DNA from: Karalla daura
Lineage: Eukaryota > Chordata > Actinopteri > Chaetodontiformes > Leiognathidae
Direction: 5' to 3'
Length of the DNA: 64,000 nt
Assembly (NCBI GenBank): GCA_029224185.1
Contig: CM055196.1
Location: forward strand, 13,766,009-13,830,008
Positions within the stretch are counted from its first letter, which is position 1. The number at the start of each line of letters is the position of its first letter. Below the pieces are notes generated by a model. It was not told the DNA's origin. It worked only from the letters and a program-made list of their open reading frames with translations, and did not search any database. Below are positions 14,817-26,880 of this stretch, piece after piece. A program made the translations under genes and the position numbers.

Positions 14817-16227
14817 GAGGGGAGGAGGGGGGTAAAGAGAGAGGCATGAGGGGCTCCAACCAGCAGAGCAAAACAAGCTCTACTAATCTGGCATGATCTG
14901 TGACTCCCCCTCATCTTCTCATTGGGTGTGAGGTCTTGGGTGTGGTTATTAAGGGCACTGATCTTAAACGGGCCTTCTGCTTGTTCGCTGATTACTACTT
15001 GCTGGGCAGCTGTGGACGGGATCACCGCGCCGTTACACCCCGTGTAAGAGCTGCAAGTTTAACTCCTGCCCTTGGCGATGCTGCACGCGAAGAACACCAC
15101 AGTACACTGGAAGAAAAAAAAAAGTATAGTGATCGAAAAACTGAAAAGTTAAACGTTATTCTTCCAAAGCCGGAAAAGTCGGGCAAGTTTTGACTCATGC
15201 ATCGTGGCGGTCATGGTAGCGGAGCACTAGTTGTAATGCAGATTTTGGCTTCTTAAGTGGGAAAGGAAGGGTCAGTGTGCAGCCAGCGCAGCAAGAAGTT
15301 ACAGAGTGGATGCTGGAGGGGAGCACACATGCACGCTCGAGCTGTGAGAACAAGCAGGAGCTGAGTGTCAGGACCTGTTAGAGGTTTAGAGGTACTATCC
15401 ACAGTTTACACCCATGTCCAGGGGTGCCTGAGGTCCCACCCCCAACCTGCCCTTCTGAAAACCTTTGCCCTATCCAGTTTAGCTGCTCTGGGGTTAATTC
15501 CATGTCCTGGAGCTGAAACAACAGGATCACAGCCGCAGCACTAATACTCAATAGACACTGACCTACTTTGTTGGATTATATGGGGAAAAAAAACTGATCC
15601 GTTGCCCTAATGCCAGCAATGAAAACGATCTAATGGTCCTAACTGCTCTGTTTAATCTGAAAGCATGCTCATGTTATTAATTTCTCATTATGGGAATGCA
15701 GTTCTGCTGATGGGATTAAATGCCCTGCTCTGGCTCTCTTTTCATTCTGTGACCTCCCAACAGAAACACAAAGGCTAAAAACCATCTGGCTGGACACTTC
15801 CTCTTGTCACTTGTTTATTTGTTTATGTGTCTGACGTGTTTCTATTTGAATCAAGAGAGGCATGGGGACTACTCATCCATGTTAAGACTCAAAACAATTT
15901 AGATCCAAGATAGTGGAGGGGGCTGAATATTTGTGACTGGGCTTTGAGAGGAAAACAAAAAGCACTGTGTTACAAATCTCTTAGCTCTGTCTTGGCAAAT
16001 TGTAAATTATTTCTCCTGGTATTATATCAATCTTTTCTCCATCTTGTTGCTGCAAAGGAAATAAGAACGCGTAACGTTTTCTTTTCTTTTTTTTCAAGCT
16101 TGTATAAATGGCTTTACAAGTTCTTTCTTTCTGTGCAAATTAATTCTCAAATGGACATAGAGTGCCCTTGGCTGGTTGTACATCCAATTTGAACAATCAA
16201 AATCTATTTTTCTGGTCCATTACATCA

Positions 16228-16241
16228 CCACCAGGGGGCAC
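16228..16241 (+). promoter_or_regulatory. CTCF-like motif
   Basis: CCACCAGGGGGCAC matches every position of the commonly used CTCF core (CCA-S-Y-AG-R-K-GGC-R-S). Plus orientation. Best match in the window. Confidence 0.6.
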
Positions 16242-16369
16242 TTGATTCCTCAAGCATGCAGTGTTGTGTTTGACAACATGCCATAGAGGTAACACATGTA
16301 TTCAGCAAGGGAATTAGGGAACAGGACCGGGTTTACAACACGACTCCCACCCACACACCCACACTTGAT

Positions 16370-16540
16370 TTTTTATGTGTATAATCTGTTATATCATGAC
16401 ATCCCACAGCTGCAGAGGAAGAGACGCTGTAACAATATTATCCCTGGGCCATAATTCACTTAACAACAACTTATTAAGCAGGGAGATAGGTGAGAGGAAA
16501 CTCAGCTAAGCGCACAGGGGATGTGAACATATTATGTTAT
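16370..16540. promoter_or_regulatory. candidate conserved non-coding element
   Basis: Short unique block next to the CTCF-like motif, with CCACAGCTGCAGAGG (E-box CAGCTG), GGGCCATAATTCACTTAAC and CTTATTAAGC. No coding potential. Possible distal element; low certainty. Confidence 0.2.
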
Positions 16541-16746
16541 GTCCCACATGAAAAAAAAAAAGAAATTATACAACTTTTGTTTTGTAAACTAAAGTCACAT
16601 TAGTGTCAATTAAGCTTTATTCTGTGAAGCGTGTGACATATACATATGACTATTTATCAGTATATTATATTAGAAAATAACATGACACTATTTTTTAGTA
16701 GCACCATACTGGTCTGTATTTACCTCATTTTTTCTAAAAAAAAAAG

Positions 16747-16777
<31 letters not shown>

Positions 16778-16789
16778 GTGTGTGTGTGT

Positions 16790-16829
<40 letters not shown>
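16747..16829. repeat. (TA)n-(TG)n-(TA)n compound microsatellite
   Basis: Two TA arrays of 26-30 bases flank a TG array with ACACATG at its left edge. The TA arms can pair with each other across the centre. Confidence 0.95.
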
Positions 16830-16832
<3 letters not shown>

Positions 16833-17639
16833 TGATAAGCCAGTGCAAAGGAGCTTGCAATTTTTGCATTTTCGACAATCTATCATAGCAAATTTGGATA
16901 TGAAAGGCAACGATTCAAATGGCTGAATAAGCATAAAATATGTCTAAACCTGAGGCTTTCAGTATAGCTAATAATACAAACATGACATGTAATTCATCAT
17001 ATCAGCCATTACCGGTTAGCCATATAAAACAAGATGAAAATGTGCAGGCTGTTGACAGATTCAAAAAAAGGCACGTGCATTACCCTGTGGTATTTCCTCT
17101 TCAGTCCTCCCACTAACGGTGCACCTCAGATGTTTTGAAACACAGAGTTTTAAGGGGGAACCCTCTATCTTTACTGCTCAGTATTTCAAACAAGTGCAGA
17201 ATATTAAACATCAGAACGTATTATGGATCGTTAAACGTGGTGATTTTCTCTCCGACGTGGCACATACACAAACGTGCGAGTTTGCTGTAACAAATTCCAA
17301 ATGTGACATTTTTAAAAGCACGACGAACGCAACTATATTTAAAGCTTAGTACCTTTAAGTTCAAAGAGTAAACCCTGGGGGAAGAGTGCTATAAATTATT
17401 TGCAAGGGAAAAGGCATGATGCATCTTTTAACATGTGCAGTCATTTCAGAGTGCAAAACCTACAAATGTCATGTCCTCTTAAGATCAAAAGTAATTGGTC
17501 AGGCTGCACAACAAGGCACAGGGGTAACGAGGCAGTTTGCCACTGTAACAGACTCAAATGACATACTGTGTAGCATGTCGGTGAGCTAATAGACCCCATC
17601 GCACAAGGAGAGACCACAGTTTCCCTGTGTCTTATCAAA

Positions 17640-18240
17640 TTAAGCTAAAGAGGTGCAAGGCTTTTTCAAGCAACGTTATTTCCCTGCACCGCCTGACTTT
17701 ACAAAGCTACTCCGGGTTAGCATCCGTTTGTAGATAAATCTACATTAACACATTGATTCTGTCACCAAGCGTATAAATAAACATCATTACGCAGAGGCAC
17801 TATTTTTGTCTCATAAAAATGCTATAGGACTAATGTTAACACGCAGCTGTTTTAAGTGAAAGACCAAAAAAAAATGTGTGTGTGAATGCAGCATGGGACG
17901 GTTCATTGACCCAAAGAGACAAGTAATTACGCTGCGGCGTTCTAGGTGAGCCGATGAGTGACACTGAAGTGTAAAGGCCATTAAGAGGGCAAAGAGGGGG
18001 ATGGTGTGCATTAGCTCACGGAGCAGTGACCAGGCCCCGCGGTGCCTCACAACTGCAAAGGAAGAGAGGCTGGCGACAAGGGAAGCAGGTGATGTGCTCC
18101 AAGTGGCTCTCCACCACTTTGCAGCCTGCAGTGCGCTTCTTCGTCCCCCCGAGATATCAGATGTCAGATCTGATGAATGTAGCGGGGATAGCATTAGGTC
18201 TTTTCTGACTTTTAACACCGGGGTTTTCCAGCACTAGCAG
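17640..18240. promoter_or_regulatory. candidate conserved non-coding element
   Basis: Unique DNA containing AAGTAATTACGCTGCGGCG, TGTAAAGGCCATTAAGAGG and CTGATTCACC-like spacing. A 135-codon minus-strand open frame (17811-18218) crosses it but has no recognisable domain and is poor in conserved-looking blocks. Regulatory DNA is the likelier reading. Confidence 0.27.
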
Positions 18241-19086
18241 AAAAAAAAATACATGAATTGAAATGCATGCAGTCATGAGATGACAACTTATACACACTAT
18301 ATAGGATAAAGTGGAGCATTTTCTTAATTATTTCATTGATTAGCAGCTGCTTAACTCCCACTTGACTCCATTTGACATTGGGGTCAAAAGGAGGAGGAGG
18401 ATAAACTGAGTGCTGGATCTCTGATAAGAGAGATGATTACTGCAATTAAATCAAGAGAATGGCCTTTGGTAGAACAAATGATGCTTTTACAATGTCAAAA
18501 GCACTAACAAAAAGTTTCCCTCTTAACTTGTTCAGTATTCAATTTTAGGGTAACTTACAAAAAAATGAGAGTGTATCTATATATACGCACCACACACAAC
18601 CACCCACACGTCAAAAATTCTATCATCTGTACAATGCAGCAAAAAAGATTGTAGTCATCTTATATAACATAAGTCACGTGACTCATTAAATCCATCTGGT
18701 CTGACGAGACTCCATGCAAACAGAGCAAACAGCAGCCGCAGCAAAGCGGCTGCTTCCGAGAGTGAAGTTGACGCTGCTTCATATGTAAGAACAGAACTGT
18801 CACCCTCCCATCAGTTGGTAAGTGGGTCACAGGACCGTACGTGACCCAGACATGGGTCTCGCCCCGCAGGGTCATGGGCCAGTCAGGCATGAGGTGCCAA
18901 CTGAGCGCCTCTGATTTGACTCCCAGTTAGGTGGCCTGAGCGGAGCCCTAGAGTCGAGCCCCTGGCTCGCTCGACTGACACAAGGCACAGTCTGTGAGGA
19001 ACCCCAGGGTTCACACAGTCACAGTCACATGTCTGCAGTAGGACGCCGCTGTGGTGTGCTTGGACTGACACCACTAGCCCGCTGCG

Positions 19087-19100
19087 CCCCCCCCCCCCCC
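19087..19100. repeat. poly-C run
   Basis: Fourteen consecutive C, followed by ATCCCCC. Possible site of sequencing length error. Confidence 0.9.
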
Positions 19101-19743
19101 ATCCCCCGTCTGTCTCACATGGACTAACATATCTGATATAGAAGCTGGCTTCATTTTTTACAAGATATTCATCTTAGTTCAAACCACTACTGTATGCTTT
19201 TGCTCAACAGAGAACAATTTTATCACGGACAACCAGCATTGGGAGGGTTACTCTTAAAACCCATGACAGATGCAATCTAATATATGGCCAAAAATGCAAT
19301 TTCTAATGCCTTAGATTACTGTAATGTAAGTAATGTGTTCTAAATATTTTGGATACAACAACATATTTTTACTGGAAACAGTCCATCACTCCAGACACCA
19401 GACGTCATTTTGTGCAGAGTTAATACCCATGTGAAATAGATAAATCCCTTCATGTAATCCATTCATTGCCACAGTGCAAATATATTCTGATTACCATCAT
19501 CTGTTGGAGTACAGTTACTCAGAATTTGTTTTCTGAATACATAACTCTGTTGCATGTGTTTATTGCATTACACCCTAACTCTTCGTACAGGGTTCAAGAT
19601 AAACCAAATAATTCTAAAATGTTAGCAAAGAGAACATTTTTCAGTGTCTGTCTGCCTGCACATCCTCAAATCTTTGCTGGCCCTTGTTGTTACTGTCACT
19701 GGTCGTTACAGACAAAACATAACATATGAAGAAAAGAGAAAAA

Positions 19744-19773
19744 AGAGAGAGCGAGAGAGAGAGAGAGAGAGAG
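19744..19773. repeat. (GA)n microsatellite
   Basis: GA array with one GC interruption, followed by another purine-rich patch at 19860-19915. Confidence 0.9.
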
Positions 19774-19959
19774 CACCCTTCACCACATCTACAAAGTCTG
19801 TTGTAAGGCACTCTTTCTTTGGTATTGAGCACTTTTATGTGGTCCCAAAAACTGCTACTTTAGTGAAGAAAAGGGAAGAAAGGAGGATAGAAAAAGAATA
19901 AAAGAAAAAAACGGAGTAATTCATTTTTACCTGCCCAGAACCCACTGATTGAAATCTCA

Positions 19960-20560
19960 GTATTACAAATAAGGCAGACATCAGTCTGTCGGTGGGGCCC
20001 CCTGCAGTGACAGAAAAGCTTTTTCCAGAGCCGGTTGATGGACGTGATTTATAAAGCTGTTGCAAGAAAAAAAAATCTGGGCCAGAATGGACAAGAGGAC
20101 AGAAATAACATCCAGAATACAGTGAGGGCTCCAAAATATCTCTTCAAAATACAAAAGGTCTGGTTTTATCCAGGATCCACAATGCAATTAAGTGTCGAAA
20201 CAAAAACATGGCAGATTAATCTCCTTAATGAAGCTACCTAACAGCAAATGAAATTAGAGGCAGGGGTACACTCATCCAGAGCCCGACCAAATGCTGCTCG
20301 GTCAGAAAGTTTGAATGGGAGGGATATTAGAAGGCAGCTAATTAATTCATCTGGCCCGTATGACCCTGAGACAATCCCCGCTCCTGACTGGAACATCTTT
20401 ATTGATCCCAGGGATGCTTCAGTGGACTCCCTGCGCTTATCTCTCCATTAAAAGCATCTCTGGTGACGAACAATGATTTAATTAGATGACAATCACTGTT
20501 AATAATGCCCGGCTAACGTCGCAAAATTTGCACACTTGTGCTGGCAGTGATGAATTTCAG
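19960..20560. promoter_or_regulatory. candidate conserved non-coding element
   Basis: Repeat-free block with GCAGCTAATTAATTCATCTG, AATGATTTAATTAGATGAC, CACTGTTAATAATGCCC and TTATTGATCCC. Dense TAATTA/TTAAT cores with GC-rich spacers (CAATCCCCGCTCCTGACTGG) resemble vertebrate enhancers. One of the stronger candidates in the window. Confidence 0.35.
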
Positions 20561-20741
20561 GGTCCCTGTGCTCAACGTGCTTTTAATAAGGTGTGGTAGT
20601 TTTGTTCAACTTCACATTCAAAGACTACAATGCTATTGTGATGCTACAATGTGCTGCAAAACTGAAAGATTCCTGCCATAATAGCAGAGGTTTGCAGACC
20701 CAGCCATGCAGCCAGGCAACATCAGCAATGTATGAAAACAT

Positions 20742-20755
20742 CCACTGGAGGGCAG
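20742..20755 (+). promoter_or_regulatory. CTCF-like motif
   Basis: CCACTGGAGGGCAG differs from the CTCF core at one position (G for A at position 6). Plus orientation. It borders a candidate conserved element at 19960-20560. Confidence 0.4.
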
Positions 20756-23700
20756 TATACAGTTTCAACACTATGAACTGGGTTTATTTTATTTACACGC
20801 ATAACACTTTAAAAGGGGGGCGATGTGAAACAATGTTTGTGGTATTTTCCAAAAATGTGAGTGTCAAAACATGCACTCAAGCCAGTCATACTGAAGTCAT
20901 GGATAATGAATGAGGCTGGATTGTGCTCAGGGATGGGTTGGATCAAACCGCACCTCACACTTCAATTTTTGGACGCAGACACAAAAATGAATGTTTTTCA
21001 GAGGAAACGCAGCGAGGTATGCACACGAATATTGGTACTTAGGGGATATTTGTTAGCATCAATACGGTCTGCATCACTTTCCCAATCAACAATGAGGAAT
21101 ATTTGATGTGCAAAGCAGGATCTTGATAGAAAGGGTCATCAAGACAATAATAGGAAGACACAGTATTTTTGGCATGGGGCATAGGTGGAGGCCAGGGGCT
21201 AATAGCAATGAGGGATTTGTCAGTCATCCCTGTATTTAATAATCCCTAGCTCTCCATTTTCTGCTGTTTGTTTATATTAACCTCTGGTTGAACCCTCTTT
21301 AGTGGCAGCCTCTTTGCCAGAAAGTTCAGTGAACATTCAGCTCGGAAGCGGAGAGCATGTCATCTCGAATCTATTAGCCCACAGGGGAGATTGCAGCGCC
21401 TGCCTCTCTCTCTCTCTCTCCCTCTCTCTCCCTCTCTCTTCCTCCCTCTCTCTCTCTTTCTCTCTGGTTCTGTCTCTCTTTCTCATTCTCTCTCGCTGAC
21501 AACAACACACACTAGGTGAGCTCCTAACCCACACATTTTCCATGCTGATGGTGAATGTAACTGAGATTATTGCATACAATAATCTGGTTCTGACCTCGTC
21601 TCTTCACTCATGCCTAATAATCTCATCACACCATGCACTACATCACTCCCCTCAGAGCTACAGCAAGCCAAGAAACTAAAGCCTGACAGAGGCAAAGTTT
21701 CAAAATATTGATTTTGTTCTTATTTTATACATATTCATGTTGATAAAGTGGGTTAACAGTAATATGTGGCACACTGACAATGTGCAGTTCACCAGAAATG
21801 TCTTGACATTTTGAATTCAATAATTCATTCACTTATTCTGCATTATGTTTTAGTTTTAACTTACATTACAAGTGTTACCGTTTTTCATTTTCCTGAAAGG
21901 TTTAGGTTTCATACAGTTTACTTTGAAGGTATTTTAGTCTTTGTTGAATCGTCCATATTGTTCAAATATGTTGGAGTCATTTACTTCCTCTGTCACAACT
22001 GTGCTGAGAGGAGCAGAACTTGTCAGATGCTACCTTTAATTCAATCCTGACCCCAATTTGGTGACTTGACCTGAAAACCTTGGGCTGACTGGCACTGAGG
22101 CTGTTTCAATATTTATATCAAGTGCGTGTTATTAAACTCTACAAGACTACATGTGAAGACACTGAGGATTCATTTTACACATCACACTTTTAATTAACAT
22201 CAAACACTGAAAAGAAGAACAGTAAACTGAGAAGCAAAGACTCACCACCAAAAAGTAAAACAGTCATGCACTGAAAAGAGAGGGATGGTTGATAATGCAA
22301 TGTGTGTGTTTTTGTGTTTTCATTGTATCCATCAGCATCGTGTTCCGATAAATTCACATTCATCATCTCATTTTGATTTGATCTATGGAGTTTGGCAGGC
22401 ATAATATTACCATGAAACATGATTTCAGTGTAGCTTTACCTAAAATGTTTGCATAGTATTAAAGTTGCTATTATCTTACCCAGCAGTGTCATAGGGGTCT
22501 GCTGTAAAGCATAATAAGATTATCCTATCCATGTAACGCAACATAATGACATCTGTCAGGATTGCAAACCTATTGAACTTTCCATTCATTTCCTTTTTTC
22601 ACATGCACAGTAGAAGATTCAAAACGTATAAGTATGAGTTACTTATCACCCACTGAAATTTGAGCAACTAAAGAGCAAGTTTTCTCATACATTAACTGTT
22701 CTCAGTTGTTTGCGGCAGCTAAAGCTATAGCTTTCACCTTGTGGCAATGTGTCAGTGATGGTGGCAACTTGTGTTGAACTTTTGTTGAACTGATGAGGCA
22801 GTTATCGGACTCCTACTGTACAAGGACAATGATTTTCAGCATTGTTTGCATGTGTGTCTCTCAATATATTGACCCGAACAAACAGGACCAAGTCAGGATA
22901 CAGTATATATACTGATTATACTCGTGGTTTAAGAGTTGAGTATAAATACAAAAGTATTGCATGTGAGTAAAATATTATGTGGGTATATTGTGTGAGTATA
23001 GGTATATATTTTCACTGCTGTTAGGGGGTATTGTAAGCTTTTATTTTATTGGCAACGTGACTGTGTTATTTTTAGAGCTTGACCGTATGGTTTTGAACTT
23101 GGCTGTATGCCCCATTGATGCACATGAACAGCCATTTGATGCACATGTGAGGGTCATTTTCTTTTATACAGTGTCGGAGAATGTATTAAAAGCCTGATGC
23201 TGTTAGTGCATTTTAGTCACATGGAGCTCATCAGAGTGTGACTCTCTTGTTTCTGGGCCAATGGGCATCTGATTTAGTCACCTCTCAGTTACCTCTACAG
23301 ATGACATATTGCATCTACTGTTAGGATTATGTGAGGTGCGGGGAACATGAGATTGGATGTTTATGTTCTGATTCTTCTGAGAGCACTCGTTAATTCCCAT
23401 CTCACATCCGAAAAGTCCTAGCAGCCATGATTGTTGCCGATCGTGTTCACAGCTTGCCCAGTTTGTGGCTGGACATACAGAGTTTTTGATAATACCTTTC
23501 AATTATTACACAGAAAGTCAGTTGAGATGTTCTTTAACTCTTCTAAAAGGTACAGCATGGGTTTAGCACAGTTCAAGACTTTTGTTACTTTCACACTGCA
23601 AACTTTTGACCTAAAACTAGTACAACTGACATACAGAAGTATTCCTTGGAGGAAATAATTTTTAAAAAATGGGGTCTGTTTAAAAAATATAAAAATATAA

Positions 23701-24857
23701 GTTACATATAAAAATACAAAAGTTGCTCTCCTGTCCAGTGTGTAGGCATCACCAACAACACCATTCAAGTGCCAAGCAGGTAAGATAATGAGTGAATAGA
23801 TCAATGGGTATTAATGCACATACTGTAAATAAATGCTGGTAAAATTCTCCCCATATTTTCAGCAGAGTTTGAACAGCTGGACCCTAGACTTCCCTTGTAA
23901 ATATTAGTGAATCTTTGTATAAAGAAGAGTAATAAATTTGCTTCACAACAGTTTGTAGCTTTGTCTGAGTCTTGAATGAGTCCCTCAATTTGCTTGCTAA
24001 GCCTGGCATGAAAGTTTCTAGTGTTTCACTATTTACAAATGTTCCCTTTTATCAACACTATGGACTATTAACTCCTCCTGAGTCCCACAGTTGTTTAATA
24101 AACAGACACAAATTCACAACTTGTCAAGACCGTTCCTGTGAATCTCGTATTTGCGTTTGGGGGTAAAGCCTATTAAGCAAGAGGCCTGTATATCTTTATG
24201 GGAGAAGTCAATTTCATCCTCATTAAATACATTCCAGTGTCCCCCATTTATCTTGCTGCCCCACTTTCCTCAAAAACATGCTGCTTAACCCAGGCCAACT
24301 TCTGAACACATGATAACCGCCAGCAAATACCCATAGCATTGCAGTGCTTGATCATATTTAAACAGTCAATTCCCTCTCTTAATTTCCAGAGGTGTGTGCA
24401 GATTAGTATCCCACCAACTGCTTCGACTCTCACTCTGAGACACTAGAGATTTCATTTAAGTACCTTTTATAAGAACAGCATTAAGATTCATGAAGGTGGA
24501 GCAGGCTACAGCAGTTTAACACACACCCTCCAAGGCTAAAGGAAGTAATTAGAGGAACTTCCCATGCATCTTAAGGTAAAGCAGTGGGTGTAATTTCCAC
24601 GTGTGCTACTTCCAGAAAAAGGTGACAGAAAGAGCAGAATAATGCCAAGCAGCTTCTCTCCCAGGGCGTCAAGTACTGACTCCTTGTTGGAGGCTTGGTG
24701 TGTCGTACAGTACACGTAACTGTGCACTTTGTCGCACCACTGGGGTGAAGCAAAAGACTTGCCTGCTTCATGGCGTAACACACTACAGTGCAAGGTTGAT
24801 TATTCATTGTGGTTTTTCTTCCAAACTTAAAATAATATAACTTTTTTTTTTGGGGGG
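20756..24857. other. gene-less stretch
   Basis: Holds a pyrimidine tract at 21403. Otherwise AT-rich unique DNA with no recognised gene or mobile element. Confidence 0.5.
21403..21495. repeat. (CT)n pyrimidine tract
   Basis: About 90 bases of nearly pure pyrimidine on the plus strand, interrupted CT repeats. Confidence 0.9.
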
Positions 24858-25105
24858 GGGGCAACAATTGGTTAGTGCTGTCACCTGACAGGAAGAAGGT
24901 CCCAGGTTCAAGGACCAAGGGTCTTCCTGTGCATGCATTGCCCTAAATAGATGTGAGTGTGAGTGTGAATGGTCTGTGTCTGTTTGTCCTGTCATGGGCC
25001 GGGCACCTGTTCAGGGTTTATTCCCTGCAGTCAATCCATGTGTCCTGGAATGAGTCCTAACATGCCATTAAGGTACAAAGAGAGTAAGACGGTGTGGATT
25101 GATTT
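24858..25105 (+). mobile_element. tRNA-headed teleost SINE copy
   Basis: The head GGTTAGTGCTGTCACCTGAC and a B-box-like GGTTCAAGGACC show the tRNA-derived part. The body GAGTGTGAGTGTGAATGG and CACCTGTTCAGGGTTTATTC follows. It starts next to a T/G homopolymer run. The middle (the 'titles and headings' AAACATGCA block) is deleted. Confidence 0.75.
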
Positions 25106-26539
25106 ATCTTATCATATCAAATGATAACCTCTATCTTTTGACTCGTTTGTAAACAACAATTAGGAGATTTGTTATATACACATATAGCAGCAGACTGAGA
25201 GCAGACCTTCAACAAACAGGAGAGAAAAATTGCCAATAAGGGATTATTATTTGTGAACTTTTATTTGTCAATCTTCCCTTCTTCCTCTTAACTACTGCAA
25301 TGGCTTTACACTGTCAGAAGCGCTGAAAAACATCATTAACAAGAAACAAGTAAACAAGACATCTAACAAGCCGATGGTTTGATCTGCCATTTTGGTTTGC
25401 TGTTAAAATAAAGTTAAGACGGAGAGACCAAGAGTAATGACTTGTTAAATTCAAAGAAACTTGAGTTGAAAAGTTCATGGATCTGATTGCGAAGTATCTG
25501 CTAAGTTATTAAGATGAAAACAGAGAGGATATATAATTTATTACAGGGCTAACAGTACATTAAATCTTGTGTGACAGCATCCCACAAAACAGCAGGAGCA
25601 ATAAAACGACAATCAGTTACTTACTGTTCAACAAGAAAATAAATTGAGTTTGTAAACTACCTCATACATGACGGGCATGTAACCTGTGCTTAACAGCCAC
25701 ACCCTCATGCTTGCATGAATTCAATCAGAAATGTTTTGGAACAAGCTTCCTGTGAGAAACCTAGGGGTGATGTTACATGTTTTGATGCCAGTATTTTCCT
25801 AGTATTTGTACGAGGGTTAAGTGAAGGCCGTAAAGGTTTGTTTGCTTCCATATTGCTCCCTGTCGTCAGCAGTAAGCAGCTACAATGTGTCTTGAAAGTC
25901 AACTTATAAAACTTTTATGGAACTCAGAGAGCTTAAGTGATCTTCCCAAGCTCTGCAGTAGCCTGCAGCGTGCAGGATGTCTGCTTATATTAATTTCATG
26001 GAGTTTAAGAGGTCACCAAACTCATTTGGAGATTCTTACTCATTTATGAACTCTGCAACCCTTCTGTTCTGCAGTGCTCTGAGCTACTGGTCTTGAGATG
26101 CTTAAATTTACATGGAATATTATATGGCTATGTGGCAAAAACTGTGGTGCATTTGGAGTTTAAAGTATATAGGGCTGCGTGATGACATTTACCTGTGTTT
26201 TAATGAAAAGTAGGGTGAACACGTTACTATTTTATCTTCCTTGTGTGTTGGGAATTGGACGTCTGGGGAAGAGTTAGGAAGAGGGGCTTTGGGGAAATTG
26301 GTTTATCCAATATTCAGAAGATTTCCAATGAGACAATGGACTTCTCAGAAAGCAGCTTAGCGTGAGAGCATCGAAACCCCTGAGGATGAAACTGAGTAAA
26401 TGAGCTGACTAGTTGGTCTTAACTTTTGAGAGAAGGCTCGCTGACAATGAGACAGGAAGAAAAAAAAACAGAGCATTCCTTTCAATTAAAAATGAAGTTA
26501 AGATACTCAAGGAGGTCTATAAAAGGAAGTAGTTAAGAC
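25106..26539. other. gene-less stretch
   Basis: Unique AT-rich DNA; nothing recognised. Confidence 0.5.
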
Positions 26540-26880
26540 TTGGCTTAAAGGTTAATCTGATGGTGCTGTGACACATTGACCTCCTCCCAGAGCAGCTTGA
26601 CTCTCTTGCGGACGGCTTCACTGTCCACAGAAGCCCTTTGACAAAGCCAGTTTGTGGCAGTCTTTCGTCTGCAGCAGATCTCCCAGTGAGAGTGTTTAAA
26701 ACCAATGAGGCCTCACATCTGTGCAGGGACTGAGCTTGGTCGGAGGGTAGCGGGTGATTAATTGATGGTCACATCTCGCTGACTGCTGCCCACACCGCTT
26801 TGATGAAGAGGGATTAGGTTGTGCACCACAGGCTCAGCTGATAATAGGAGAACAGAAAGGAAATGCTCATGTCACGCTCC
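26540..26880. promoter_or_regulatory. candidate conserved non-coding element
   Basis: Unique stretch with GCGGGTGATTAATTGATGG, GCTCAGCTGATAATAGGAG and AGGCCTCACATCTG. The GC-rich half around 26580-26680 contains short open frames with no domain. Regulatory role inferred from composition. Confidence 0.27.

Larger units (their letters stand above)
10011..16227. other. gene-less stretch with microsatellites and one CTCF-like motif
   Basis: Contains the motif at 11881, CA at 11979, TG/GA at 14752, and scattered CpG-bearing unique blocks (12380-12560, 13960-14200, 15000-15240) that are not long enough to call as CpG islands. No exon is supported. Confidence 0.5.
18241..19959. other. gene-less stretch
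   Basis: A GC-rich patch at 18690-19080 precedes a poly-C run. It contains small hairpins (CAGCCGC/GCGGCTG near 18730, GGGTCAC/GTGACCC near 18822). Short open frames show no domain. Confidence 0.5.

Noticed and set aside
17811..18218. 135-codon minus-strand open frame
   Set aside because: No recognisable domain; lies in CpG-bearing unique DNA that better fits non-coding regulatory sequence.
24858..24915. tRNA gene suggested by A- and B-box-like sequence
   Set aside because: Cloverleaf is not formed; this is the tRNA-derived head of a SINE.
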